A DNA stretch of 64,000 nt. Origin: DASUPK01 sp963821705. Lineage in GTDB: Bacteria; Actinomycetota; Thermoleophilia; Solirubrobacterales; 70-9. The DNA lies in the NCBI GenBank assembly GCA_963821705.1, contig CAWGEV010000007.1, forward strand, positions 248,001 to 312,000, in the 5' to 3' direction. The notes beneath the pieces were generated by a model that saw only the letters and a program-made list of their open reading frames with translations, had not been told where the DNA came from and searched no databases. Shown piece by piece: positions 54,845-63,222 of the stretch; position 1 is the stretch's first letter, and every line of letters begins with the position of its first letter. Both the position numbers and the translations under genes were made by a program.

Positions 54845-55446
54845 CTGAGCCGGACCCCGCCAACTATCCATGGTGGCTGGCGTCTCGATCCGCCGGGATC
54901 GTCGCGTTCGTGTTGATCGCGAGCGCCGTCATCGTCGGGCTCGCCCTGGCCTCTCGTTTCTCGTGGCCTCCCGGGATGAAGCGCAACCTGGTCAAGGTCC
55001 ACCAGCAGCTCGCACTGGCCGGACTGGCGGCCATCGGGGCACATGGCGTTCTCCTGCTCGGCGACAGGTTCCTCAATCCGGGAGTCACCGGCATCGCGAT
55101 TCCCTTCACCCTCAGCTACCGGCCGGCTTGGACGGGCCTCGGCATCCTGGCCGGCTACCTGGCGCTCGTGCTCGGACCGACGTTCTACCTGCGGCGGCGG
55201 ATCGGAGCCCGCCGCTGGAGGCGGATCCACCAGGCCACCGTTCTCGTCTACGTCCTGGCGGTGATGCACTCGCTGGGATCGGGGACCGACGGCGCCAGCC
55301 TCTGGTTCAAGGCAATGGTCGTCGGCACCGCGCTGCCGATCCTTGCGCTGCTCCTCTTCCGCTACGGACGGCGTACGCCGGCGACGACTCGACGCCCGAT
55401 TCGCTCTCGGACCGAGGTCGCGCCGAGCCCGACTCCCGGCCGGTAG
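54841..55446 (+). CDS. Ferric-reductase-like (YedZ/MsrQ-type) membrane protein
   Basis: 201 residues, GTG start, about five TM helices. Candidate heme ligands are His in LVKVHQQLALAG and AIGAHGVLLL, and in RRIHQATVLVYVLAVMHSLG. This pattern matches the ferric-reductase-like transmembrane domain. Without a cytosolic flavin domain it would need a partner reductase; the ferredoxin at the start of the cluster is a possible donor (inference). The C-terminus is basic and Pro-rich. Confidence 0.82.
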   Translation: MTEPDPANYPWWLASRSAGIVAFVLIASAVIVGLALASRFSWPPGMKRNLVKVHQQLALAGLAAIGAHGVLLLGDRFLNPGVTGIAIPFTLSYRPAWTGLGILAGYLALVLGPTFYLRRRIGARRWRRIHQATVLVYVLAVMHSLGSGTDGASLWFKAMVVGTALPILALLLFRYGRRTPATTRRPIRSRTEVAPSPTPGR

Positions 55447-55495
55447 AGAACAGTCCGTGCCTTCGAGACGCTGGGCGAGTCGTCTCCGAGGCGGA

Positions 55496-55882
55496 CTACG
55501 TCGGTAGCCCGGCTGCTTCGAGGGCTTCCTCCCTGTTTCGGAAGGCCTGCTCTCGCACTATTCGCCCGCCCTTGAACGTGAACACGAAAGCGAATTGATC
55601 GTCCATGGAGATCTGGCTCACGGGACCAGCCCCCTTCATCTGAGCGACCGCGACCACCATGTCCCCGGCATCGATCAGCTCAACGGGGACCACGTCATAT
55701 CCGGCCATGGTCTTTTGATTCTCCTCATAGATCAGCCGTATGGCCTCGCTGCCATGGTGGGTTCCCAGGAGCAGCGTCTCGAATACCGCCTCCGGGTCAT
55801 AGAGCTTCTCGAGGGCCTCGAGGTCGCCACGGTTGTGGGCGGCGAATCCCGCCTTGATCGTCTCCACGTTCTCGCGCGACAT
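55496..55882 (-). CDS. NTF2-like (SnoaL-type) protein
   Basis: 128 residues: ENVETIKAGFAAHNRGDLEAL, then YDPEAVFE and a strand-rich second half ending in VFTFKGGRIVREQAFRNREEAL. This is a typical stand-alone SnoaL/NTF2 fold protein. Enzymes and non-enzymes share this fold, so no reaction is assigned. Confidence 0.88.
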   Translation of the reverse strand: MSRENVETIKAGFAAHNRGDLEALEKLYDPEAVFETLLLGTHHGSEAIRLIYEENQKTMAGYDVVPVELIDAGDMVVAVAQMKGAGPVSQISMDDQFAFVFTFKGGRIVREQAFRNREEALEAAGLPT

Positions 55883-55944
55883 CGCGAGCAGTATCGCCTA
55901 GTAGGGTCATCTGCATAGGGGGCACGCGGTCCAAGGAGAGACAA

Positions 55945-56217
55945 TTGATTCTGATGACCACGCAGGCAGACGATTTCGACCACTGGCTGGAAGTCTTCTC
56001 AACCAAGGGCGCCGAGAAGCGCAAGCAGCACGGCTCCAAGGGTTCAACCGTCTTTCGCGATCCCAATGAAGATGACCGGATCTGGGTGATCTTCGACTGG
56101 GATCAGGAGGGCTTCCAGAGCTTCGTCTCCGACCCTGAGGTCCCGCCGATCATGAAGGAAGCCGGGCACAAGGGCCCGCCCCAAGCGGCGGCGCTCGGCG
56201 GCCAGTACGACGCCTAG
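55945..56217 (+). CDS. Small stress/ABM-like dimeric alpha+beta protein
   Basis: 90 residues. TTG 55945 is chosen because AAGGAG lies 8 bases upstream; ATG 55954 would be 17 bases away. The sequence (DDFDHWLEVFSTKGAEKRKQ, then RIWVIFDWDQEGFQSFVSDPE) looks like a ferredoxin-like ABM-superfamily fold. Function unknown. tRNA-His follows on the other strand. Confidence 0.75.
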   Translation: MILMTTQADDFDHWLEVFSTKGAEKRKQHGSKGSTVFRDPNEDDRIWVIFDWDQEGFQSFVSDPEVPPIMKEAGHKGPPQAAALGGQYDA

Positions 56218-56238
56218 CCACAACCGGTTCGGACTGAG

Positions 56239-56312
56239 GGTGAGCGACCGGACTCGAACCGGCGACCACCTGGACCACAACCAGGAGCTCTACCAACTGA
56301 GCTACGCCCACC
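56239..56312 (-). tRNA. tRNA-His (anticodon GTG)
   Basis: Cloverleaf with acceptor GTGGGCG/CGCTCAC and the extra G at -1 facing C73, the histidine identity pair. Anticodon stem CCTGG/CCAGG around TTGTGGT. T loop TTCGAGT. CCA is not encoded. Confidence 0.97.
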
Positions 56313-56379
56313 GCGTGCTCTCAATCTAGCGTGACCCGGGGCCGCCCATGCGGCCCCGGGTGCACGCGGATACTGCGCC

Positions 56380-57622
56380 TCAGCTGCGCGGCGGCAGCTG
56401 CCCCTCGAAGAAGGCGAGCGCGTCGGCCTCCCCGGCGGTGACCACGCCACCGTGGCTGACGCCCGGGTACTTGGTGTACGTGACCTGGTCGCCCGCGTTC
56501 ACCAGCTGGGTGTTGAGCTGGTCCGTGTAGGTCGGGAAGACCGTCGTGTCGGCCGTGCCCTGCTGGAGCAGGATCGGCGCCGCCGTCTTCACCAGCGGGT
56601 TCATCGCCGCCAGCACCGGGTTCAGGGCGCTCAGGTCGGCGCCGGAGCGCTCGAGCTGCGACGGCGGGATGCCGCCGAGCTCATTCGAGGCGCCGAGCTG
56701 CGACAGGCACTGGCTCTCCAGCAGCGGATAGAACTGCAGGACCGGGTCCGAGAGGATCGCGTTGACGTTGATCGCGCTCGACTGCGTCGAGGCGCCATCG
56801 ATGATCAGGGTCGCCAGCGCCGTCAGCGAGCTCGGGGACGTCAGCAGCGGCAGCAGAGCGGCCTGATCGAGGATGTGCGAGGCCGGCGCGAAAGCGATCG
56901 GTCCCGCGGAGCTTCAGCTTCGGCTGCCAGCTGCTCGCCAGGCCGGCCGCGAAGAGCGCCGACTGACCGCCCTGCGAGTGGCCCGAGATCAGGTAGCGCT
57001 TGCCGATCTTGGGGTCGAGCTGACGGGCGGCCGCGACGATGTCGACGACGCTGCGGCCCTCGGCGGTCCCGATCAGATACGGGTGCTTGCCGGGCGTGCC
57101 CAGGCCCTGGTAGTCGGTCTGCACGACCGCGTAGCCGGCCGGGAGCCATGCGTTCAGGTCCGGGTTGATGTAGGAGCTGCCGGGCTTGGCCGGCGGGTCG
57201 ACGCTGTTGCGCGACGGTGCGCAGACGTCGGCGACGCCGGTCGTGCCGTGCGCCCAGGTGATCACCGGCCAGCCGCCCTTGGGCGGCTTGCCCTTCGGGA
57301 CGCTGACCGAGCCGGAGACCGCGTCCTTCGCTCCCTGCGGCGTGCGCGAGGAATAGAGGACCAGCTTCGTGTACTTGGCGTTCGCCAGGGGCACGAGACC
57401 GGTCGCCTTGCGGGCCCAGATCAGCGCGCCGTGCTGCTTCGGCAGGTTCTTGGGCGGCTTGTAGAACTTGAGGCCCTTCGGCCCCTTCGTCACCTTGGTC
57501 TGGCTCTTGGCCTTCGCCTCGGCCCGCTGCGAAAGGGCAGCGAACAGCAGAAGTCCCGCCAGTGCGACGGCGGACAGGATGAGCGTCCTCCGGACGCGAT
57601 CCGAAACGGCATGGGCGTGCAA
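56380..57622 (-). pseudogene. Secreted lipase-type alpha/beta hydrolase with a +1 frameshift
   Basis: Started at TTG 57622 (AGGAG 6 bases upstream), it opens with a signal peptide (TLILSAVALAGLLLFAALS). It continues through the nucleophile elbow GHSQGGQS near residue 230 to LKLRG, and resumes in another frame as IAFAPASHILDQAALL. The second part ends with the Asp/His region (GTADTTVF, VSHGGVV). Removing one base near 56899 restores one frame of about 413 codons, a secretory-lipase (LIP-like) length. Either a genuine frameshift or an assembly error. Confidence 0.8.
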
Positions 57623-57742
57623 GTCCTTCTCCTCTCTCGACCCGGGGCTCCTTCCCCGGGATTTCCCCACGAACTCTCTCCCTCGAAAAGCCTCGGCAAT
57701 CTAACCCACGGCGGGTGCAGGAGTTTCGGAAAGCGCGTTGAG

Positions 57743-57816
57743 CGCCCCCGGCAGGACTCGAACCTGCGACATCCGGCTTAGAAGGCCGACGCTCTATCCA
57801 GCTGAGCTACGGGGGC
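57743..57816 (-). tRNA. tRNA-Arg (anticodon TCT)
   Basis: Acceptor GCCCCCG/CGGGGGC, discriminator G, anticodon loop CTTCTAA, T loop TTCGAGT. CCA is not encoded. It reads rare AGA/AGG codons, which high-GC genomes use little. Confidence 0.97.
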
Positions 57817-57966
57817 CAGCATGGGGAGCGTACCGGCGCGCCTCGCCGCGAAATGAAGCCCTCCTGGCGCGCATACTGTGCTGGGCGCCCAGGTCTTCGA
57901 GTCGTACCAGGTACGCAGCCGGTCGGAGCCGGGGTCGCAGTTCCCGCGGGAATAGGCTGTGGCGGG

Positions 57967-58641
57967 ATGCGTTCCGGTGACGTCAGCTCGCTCGGGGAGG
58001 CGCGGCGGGAGTTCCTGCGCAGGGAGTCGCCCTGGGCGCTCGGCGCCGGGGTCCTCGTCCTCGTCGTCCTCCGCGTGATCGTCGGCGACGTCACCTGGCG
58101 TGACGGGGTCGCGGTCGCCGCGATGCTCGCGATCTATCCGTTCGGCGAGTGGGCGATCCACGTCCACCTGCTCCACGCGAAGCCGATCGAGATCCGCGGC
58201 CGCAAGGTGGAGACCGTGGCCGCCCGAGCGCACCGGGCCCACCACGGCGATCCGAACGACCTGGACATGGTGCTGCTCTACTGGTGGCAGGCCGCCTTCC
58301 TGATGCTGGTGGCGGTGCCGTTCACGATCGGGGTCGTCGCGCTCATCGTGACCCTGGCGGCGGGATCGATGCCGCTCGGCGCATTGCTGAGCGCCGGGAT
58401 CGCCGGCTACTGCATGGTCTTCGTCTACGAGTGGACCCACTTCCTCATCCACACCGCGTACGTGCCGCGGACCACGGCGTACAGGACGATCTGGCAGAAC
58501 CACCGCCTCCACCACTTCAAGAACGAGCACTTCTGGCACGGGATCACGAACAACCTCAGCGACCGTGTCCTCGGCACCAATCCCGACCAGCGCGAGGTGC
58601 GGAAGTCCGAAACGGCTCGCACGCTGGATCCGGCGCGCTGA
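57967..58641 (+). CDS. Fatty acid hydroxylase/sterol desaturase family protein
   Basis: 224 residues, four TM helices. The di-iron His clusters are HVHLLH, HRAHH, HRLHH and NEHFWHG. It is an O2-dependent membrane hydroxylase or desaturase acting on lipids or carotenoids. I use ATG 57967; upstream in-frame codons are unsupported. budA follows 4 bases after its stop. Confidence 0.92.
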   Translation: MRSGDVSSLGEARREFLRRESPWALGAGVLVLVVLRVIVGDVTWRDGVAVAAMLAIYPFGEWAIHVHLLHAKPIEIRGRKVETVAARAHRAHHGDPNDLDMVLLYWWQAAFLMLVAVPFTIGVVALIVTLAAGSMPLGALLSAGIAGYCMVFVYEWTHFLIHTAYVPRTTAYRTIWQNHRLHHFKNEHFWHGITNNLSDRVLGTNPDQREVRKSETARTLDPAR

Positions 58642-58645
58642 GGAG

Positions 58646-59431
58646 ATGAGCCTCGACGAGCGCTGGATCAGGTCGCTCCACGTCGAGGCGATGCGGCACG
58701 CCGACCTGCACGCCGAGCACGATCCGCACGTCCTCTTCCAGGCCTCGACGATCGGCGCGCTGATCGAGGGCTCGTTCGAGGGTGATGTGAGCTTCGCCGA
58801 GCTGGCGGAGCACGGCGACCTCGGGCTCGGGACCCTGAACCACCTCGACGGCGAGATGATCGCGCTCGACGGACGGTTCTACCGGGCCGACGTCGAGGGC
58901 GACGTCAGCGAGGTCCCGGCCGATCAGCGAACCCCTTTCGCGGTGGTCGTGCCGTTCGAGAGCGACATCGAGTTCGACATCGAGGGCTCGATCGACCAGG
59001 ACCGGCTGCTCGGCGAGGTCGACCGGCGGATCCCGGCAGACGCGGCGTCCTGCGCAGTCCGGATCGACGGGCGGTTCGAGCTGGTCAGGGCCCGGTCGGT
59101 GGCGCGGCAGGAGCCGCCCTACCGCGAGCTCACCGAGGTCGTCTCCGAGCAGCACGTGTTCGAGCTCTCCGACATCGACGGCACGATGCTCGGCTTCCGC
59201 TTCCCCGAGTACGCCGAGGGGATCGAGGTGGCGGGCTGGCACCTCCACTTCATCAGCGAGGACCGGAGGCGCGGCGGACACGTCCTCGACTGCCGCGCCG
59301 AGACCGCGCACGTACGGCTGGACCCATCGGGTGAGCTGCACGTGGAGCTGCCGCCGGGCATCGACCTAGCGGATCCGGACACGGCGAAGAGCACCCACGC
59401 CGCAATCGACCGGGTGGAGCACGGTGGCTGA
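58646..59431 (+). CDS. budA: Alpha-acetolactate decarboxylase
   Basis: Converts alpha-acetolactate to acetoin. 261 residues: DLGLGTLNHLDGEMIALDG is the family core, and the zinc ligands lie in GWHLHFISEDRRRGGHVLD (H-x-H and a later His). The Glu of the N-terminal GALIEGSFEG region is also conserved. AGGAG abuts the ATG, so initiation may depend on coupling to the upstream hydroxylase gene, which ends 4 bases earlier. No alsS/budB is nearby, so the acetolactate must come from branched-chain synthesis or elsewhere. Confidence 0.93.
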   Translation: MSLDERWIRSLHVEAMRHADLHAEHDPHVLFQASTIGALIEGSFEGDVSFAELAEHGDLGLGTLNHLDGEMIALDGRFYRADVEGDVSEVPADQRTPFAVVVPFESDIEFDIEGSIDQDRLLGEVDRRIPADAASCAVRIDGRFELVRARSVARQEPPYRELTEVVSEQHVFELSDIDGTMLGFRFPEYAEGIEVAGWHLHFISEDRRRGGHVLDCRAETAHVRLDPSGELHVELPPGIDLADPDTAKSTHAAIDRVEHGG

Positions 59432-60401
59432 CCCGCCCGGGCGCGTCATGGTCACCGGCGCCGCCGGCTTCATCGGGGGCGCGCTGGTGGAGCGGTTCCG
59501 AGAGCTCGGCAGCGAGGTGCGCGGCGTCGATCTGATCGAGACCGACCACGACTGGCATCTGGTGGCCGACATCACAGCGCCGGGCGACTGGCAGGGACAC
59601 GCGGAGGGCTGTGACCTGGTGATCCACACCGCGGCAGTGGTCGGAATGTACAGCTCGCACGAGGGCTACTGGGAGACGAACGTCGTCGCCCCGAGGCACG
59701 TGATGGACGCCGCGATCGCCGCCGGCGCGAAGCGGTTCGTGCACCTCTCCTCGATCGTGGTCTTCGGGTTCGACTTCGAGGGTCAGGTCGACGAGCGGAC
59801 GCCGGTGCGGCCGAACGGGGTCCACTACGTCGACACCAAGATCGCGAGCGAGCAGGTGGTGCTGGAGGCGCACGCGGAGGGCGAGATCCCCTGCACCATC
59901 GTCCGGCCGGGCGACGTCTACGGGCCGGGTTCGCGGCCGTGGACAACGGAGCCGGTGCGCCTGCTGAAGTCGAAGCAGCTGATCCTGCCCGACGGAGGCA
60001 GGGGGCTGCACAGCCCGGTCTTCGTCGACGACCTGGTCGACGGGATCGTGCGGGCCGCGACCGCGCCCGAGGCCGAGGGACGGGTCTTCATCCTGACCGG
60101 CTCCGAGAAGCCGACCATCGGGGAGTTCATCGGCCACTACTGCCGGATGCTCGGGATCGACGGGCCGCGGACGGCGCCGACCCGCGTCGTCCGCGAGGTC
60201 GCCCGTGCGATGGACCTCGCCGCCAAGGTCCGCGGCCGCCGCAGCGAGGCGACGCCCGCGGCCATCGACTACTTGACGCGGCGCGGCAGCTACTCGATCG
60301 CCAGGGCCCGCGAGGTCCTGGGGTACGAGCCTGCCCACGACCTGGAGGCGGGAATGCGGAAGACCGAGGAGTGGCTGCGGGCCGAGGGCCTTTTGTACTG
60401 A
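59424..60401 (+). CDS. NAD(P)-dependent epimerase/dehydratase (extended SDR)
   Basis: 325 residues, GTG start overlapping budA by 8 bases. VTGAAGFIGG binds the dinucleotide, the active-site YVDTK supplies Tyr and Lys, and RPGDVYGPGS follows. Similar to 3-beta-HSD/sugar-epimerase-like enzymes. Co-transcription with a lipid hydroxylase hints at a lipid or sterol-like substrate, which is inference. Confidence 0.9.
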   Translation: MADPPGRVMVTGAAGFIGGALVERFRELGSEVRGVDLIETDHDWHLVADITAPGDWQGHAEGCDLVIHTAAVVGMYSSHEGYWETNVVAPRHVMDAAIAAGAKRFVHLSSIVVFGFDFEGQVDERTPVRPNGVHYVDTKIASEQVVLEAHAEGEIPCTIVRPGDVYGPGSRPWTTEPVRLLKSKQLILPDGGRGLHSPVFVDDLVDGIVRAATAPEAEGRVFILTGSEKPTIGEFIGHYCRMLGIDGPRTAPTRVVREVARAMDLAAKVRGRRSEATPAAIDYLTRRGSYSIARAREVLGYEPAHDLEAGMRKTEEWLRAEGLLY

Positions 60402-60410
60402 CGAGCGAAG

Positions 60411-60484
60411 TCGGGGCGCCCGGATTTGAACCGGGGATCTCCTCCTCCCAGGGGAGGCGCGATACCAGGCTTCGCTACGCCCCG
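60411..60484 (-). tRNA. tRNA-Pro (anticodon TGG), unusual C33
   Basis: Acceptor CGGGGCG/CGCCCCG, discriminator A, D stem GCGA/TCGC, anticodon stem CCTCC/GGAGG, T stem CCCGG/CCGGG with TTCAAAT. Stem registers fix the 7-base loop as CCTGGGA, so the anticodon is TGG and position 33 is C rather than the near-universal U. Its 5' end overlaps the stop codon of the LAGLIDADG-like gene. Confidence 0.93.
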
Positions 60485-61140
60485 CGTGCCGGCGAGTCTA
60501 GCCAGTCATTTCGCATGCAATCGATCCATCCCTGCAGGCGCGCCCGGAAGACCGTGTCGTAGATCCTGACGCTGAGGACGCCGTATTTCGAGCGCCATGT
60601 CCGGTTGCCCAGTTGGCCGCTGTTCGACTTCCGCAGGGCGTCCAACGAAAAATTCGGGATCCCGAGCTCCTTCGCCCAGTACTTCTGCAGAGCGTTTGGC
60701 CGCTGGTCGGCGTGGTACTGGATCGAAAACAACATGCGTCTGGTCGAGAACTGGCTCAGCCAGTGCACGGCGAGACGCATTGCCGCGGCATCGGAGTTCG
60801 CGACCGAGACCGTGTTTCGGCTCCGCTTGTAGCCCTCGGCGATATAGAGGCAGACGAAGTCGCGGAAGGTTGGCAATCGCTCGAGCCGGTGAAACTCCCA
60901 ACGCCCGAGCTCGTGCGCCTCGTCACGAAGGCGCTTGTACTTCAGCTGCATCGCCTTGTTCCCCATCCCGTGACCGGATCCGGGTCTGGTGCGGCACCGT
61001 TTCGGCCTCGGCATGTCTCCGACCCAGAAGTACACGGTGGTCCGTGAAACTGCGAGCCGGTTCGCGATCTCGTCGATCGTCAGTTCCTGCTCCGCTCGGA
61101 GCTTCCGCGCCTTCTCCCTCATGTAGAGCGGATAGGTCAT
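60475..61140 (-). CDS. HTH plus LAGLIDADG-like protein ending inside tRNA-Pro
   Basis: 221 residues from ATG 61140 (MTYPLYMREKARKLR); the longer frame is not supported. Residues ~19-41 are a resolvase-like helix-turn-helix (LTIDEIANRLAVSRTTVYFW). Residues ~94-128 (FVCLYIAEGYKRSRNTVSVA then NSDAAAMRLAVHWL) resemble the LAGLIDADG homing-endonuclease core, here with an AEG motif, followed by SIQYHAD. The TAG stop is bases 8-10 of tRNA-Pro, on the same strand. A stand-alone homing gene targeting the tRNA locus is inference; a transcription factor with a LAGLIDADG fold (WhiA-like) is the alternative. Confidence 0.65.
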   Translation of the reverse strand: MTYPLYMREKARKLRAEQELTIDEIANRLAVSRTTVYFWVGDMPRPKRCRTRPGSGHGMGNKAMQLKYKRLRDEAHELGRWEFHRLERLPTFRDFVCLYIAEGYKRSRNTVSVANSDAAAMRLAVHWLSQFSTRRMLFSIQYHADQRPNALQKYWAKELGIPNFSLDALRKSNSGQLGNRTWRSKYGVLSVRIYDTVFRARLQGWIDCMRNDWLDSPARGA

Positions 61141-61229
61141 GGCTCGATTCGAATCGAGCAGATGTGACGAGTAGCGCTTGGAAGGTGACGAATGTGTGGC
61201 GACTCCTGGCTGGCTAGGGTTCCGCGCTC

Positions 61230-62486
61230 GTGGCGGAGGTCGGTCCAATTCAGGGGGTTCACTACGACCTCGAGAAGGTGGGGCCGCTCGCCGACGTCGT
61301 CGCCCCTCCGTATGACGTGATCGACGGCGCGCAGCGCGCCGAGCTCGCGGCTCGCTCGCCGTTCAACGTCGTCGAGCTGGACCTGCCCCGCGACCCGGAC
61401 GGCGGCGATCCATACGAGCACGCCGCGGAGCTCCTCGCGAAGTGGCTCAAAGAGGGCGCGCTGGCCCGTGACGAGGATCCGCAGGTCTGGGCCCTGGAGC
61501 AGGACTACACCGCCCCGGACGGCTCGCGGCTCACCCGCCGGGGCTTCCTGGCCCGGGTCCGCCTCGCGCAGTACGGGGAGGGCATCCGGCCGCACGAGCG
61601 CACCCAGCCCGGGCCGAAGGAGGACCGCCTCCGGCTGACCCGCGCCACGCGACACAACCTCTCGCCCATCTTCTCCCTCCACCCGGGCAACGCCTGGCAG
61701 CACCTGGAGCCCGCGACCGCCGATCAGCCGTGGGGCGAGGTCACCGACGCGGACGGCACCACCCACCGCGTCTGGCGCGTCGGCGATCCGGCGGTGCACG
61801 AGGCGATCGCTTCCGAGCTGGCCGACCGTGAGCTCCTGATCGCCGACGGGCACCACCGGTACGAGACCTCGCTCGCCTACCAGCGCGAGGTCGGAGAGGG
61901 CGGCCCGGCCGACTACGTCCTGATGGCGCTGGTCTCATTGGAGGACCCCGGCCTCACCGTCTTCCCCACCCACCGCCTGATCTCCGGCCTCGCGGAGGAT
62001 CCCGCCAAGCGGGAGGCCCTCGGCTCCGGCCTGAAGGAGGTCTTCGAGGTCGAGGAGGTGCCCACCGACCAGCTCGATCCCGGCGGCACCGACGGCGTCG
62101 GCGTCTTCGGCTACCTCGACTCCGACCTCGAGCGAGGCTTCCGCCTTCGACTTCGGGACACCGACGTCCTGGACGAGGCGCTCGCCGATCGCTCGGAGGC
62201 GTACCTGACGCTGGACGCCGCGATCCTCGAGGAGCTCGTCCTGAAGGGGATCCTCGGGATGACCACCGACGACATCGCCGCGAAGCGCGGCATCGGGTAC
62301 ACGCCGAGCATCGGCGAGGTCCTGGCCAAGCTCGACGCCGGCGACTACCAGGCCGCCTTCCTGCTGCGCCCCACGCCGGTCGAGCAGGTCCGCGCCGTCG
62401 CCGCGGCCGGCGAGACGATGCCCCCGAAGTCGACCTACTTCTTCCCCAAGCTCCTCACCGGGATCGTCTTCAACCCTCTCAGCTGA
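61230..62486 (+). CDS. DUF1015-family protein
   Basis: 418 residues, GTG start. Family landmarks: DVVAPPYDVIDGAQRAEL, RHNLSPIFSLH, and the IADGHHRYETSLAYQ motif near residue 210. DUF1015 proteins share a ParB/sulfiredoxin-like fold, and archaeal relatives (SerK) are free-serine kinases; activity here is not proven. The stop overlaps the mini-VOC stop by 8 bases tail to tail. Confidence 0.92.
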   Translation: MAEVGPIQGVHYDLEKVGPLADVVAPPYDVIDGAQRAELAARSPFNVVELDLPRDPDGGDPYEHAAELLAKWLKEGALARDEDPQVWALEQDYTAPDGSRLTRRGFLARVRLAQYGEGIRPHERTQPGPKEDRLRLTRATRHNLSPIFSLHPGNAWQHLEPATADQPWGEVTDADGTTHRVWRVGDPAVHEAIASELADRELLIADGHHRYETSLAYQREVGEGGPADYVLMALVSLEDPGLTVFPTHRLISGLAEDPAKREALGSGLKEVFEVEEVPTDQLDPGGTDGVGVFGYLDSDLERGFRLRLRDTDVLDEALADRSEAYLTLDAAILEELVLKGILGMTTDDIAAKRGIGYTPSIGEVLAKLDAGDYQAAFLLRPTPVEQVRAVAAAGETMPPKSTYFFPKLLTGIVFNPLS

Positions 62487-62625
62487 CCTCGCCCAGCTGG
62501 ATCCGGTTGCCCTCCGGATCGGACACGAGCAGCCTGCGCGTGCCGCCCAGAAACCGCTCGTACCAGTCGAGAGCCGCCTCGAGGTCGGCAACCGCGATCC
62601 CGACGAAGAGAACGTTGACCGTCAA
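62479..62625 (-). pseudogene. Internally deleted VOC (glyoxalase-like) gene, 48 codons
   Basis: TTG 62625 has GGAGG 5 bases upstream. The frame reads the N-terminal VOC strand (VNVLFVGIAVADLEAALDWY, then ERFLG) and goes directly into the normal C-terminal end (LLVSDPEGNRIQL). About 60-70 residues of a standard VOC domain are missing in between without a frameshift. Likely a decayed remnant; a functional half-module is less likely. Confidence 0.65.
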
Positions 62626-62652
62626 TCGAGCCTCCTTGGATATCGTCGTCTC

Positions 62653-63222
62653 ATGGCGAAGATCTACACGCGCAAGGGCGACGATGGCACGACGAGCCTC
62701 TGGTACGGCGGGCGAGTCGCGAAGACCGACAGCCGGACCGAGGCGTACGGCTCGATCGACGAGGCCAACTCCGCGCTCGGCGTCGCGCGCGCCCTCTGCA
62801 AGGCCGACAACCAGACCGACCTCCACGCCACCATCCTCTCCCTCCAGCAGGACCTCTTCGTGGCCGGCGCCGAGCTGGCGACGTCGCCCGAGGCCGCGGA
62901 TCGCCTCCAGGACGGCGTCAGCCGCATCACCGACGGGATGGTCGAGGCGCTCGAGGTGGACATCGACCGCTACATGAACCAGGTCGACCTGCCGCCCCAC
63001 TTCGTCATCCCCGGCGGCACCGAGCTGTCGGCGGCGCTCGACGTCGCCCGAACGGCGATCCGCAGGGCCGAGCGCCGCGTCGTCGAGCTCCGCGACTCCG
63101 ACGGACTCGCCTCCGAGGCCGTCCTCCGCTACCTCAACCGGGCCTCCGACCTGGCCTTCGCCCTGGCCCGCTTCGCCGACGAGCCCAACCCGCAGATGTT
63201 CGAAGGAAGGGAGGGCGCCTGA
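62653..63222 (+). CDS. Cob(I)alamin adenosyltransferase, PduO type
   Basis: 189 residues: YTRKGDDGTTSLWYGGRV binds ATP, EAYGSIDEANSALG follows, and the C-terminal RTAIRRAERRVVEL and LNRASDLAFALAR helices complete the trimeric PduO fold. It makes adenosylcobalamin from cob(I)alamin and ATP. The next gene starts in overlap (TGATG) with its stop. Confidence 0.96.
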   Translation: MAKIYTRKGDDGTTSLWYGGRVAKTDSRTEAYGSIDEANSALGVARALCKADNQTDLHATILSLQQDLFVAGAELATSPEAADRLQDGVSRITDGMVEALEVDIDRYMNQVDLPPHFVIPGGTELSAALDVARTAIRRAERRVVELRDSDGLASEAVLRYLNRASDLAFALARFADEPNPQMFEGREGA

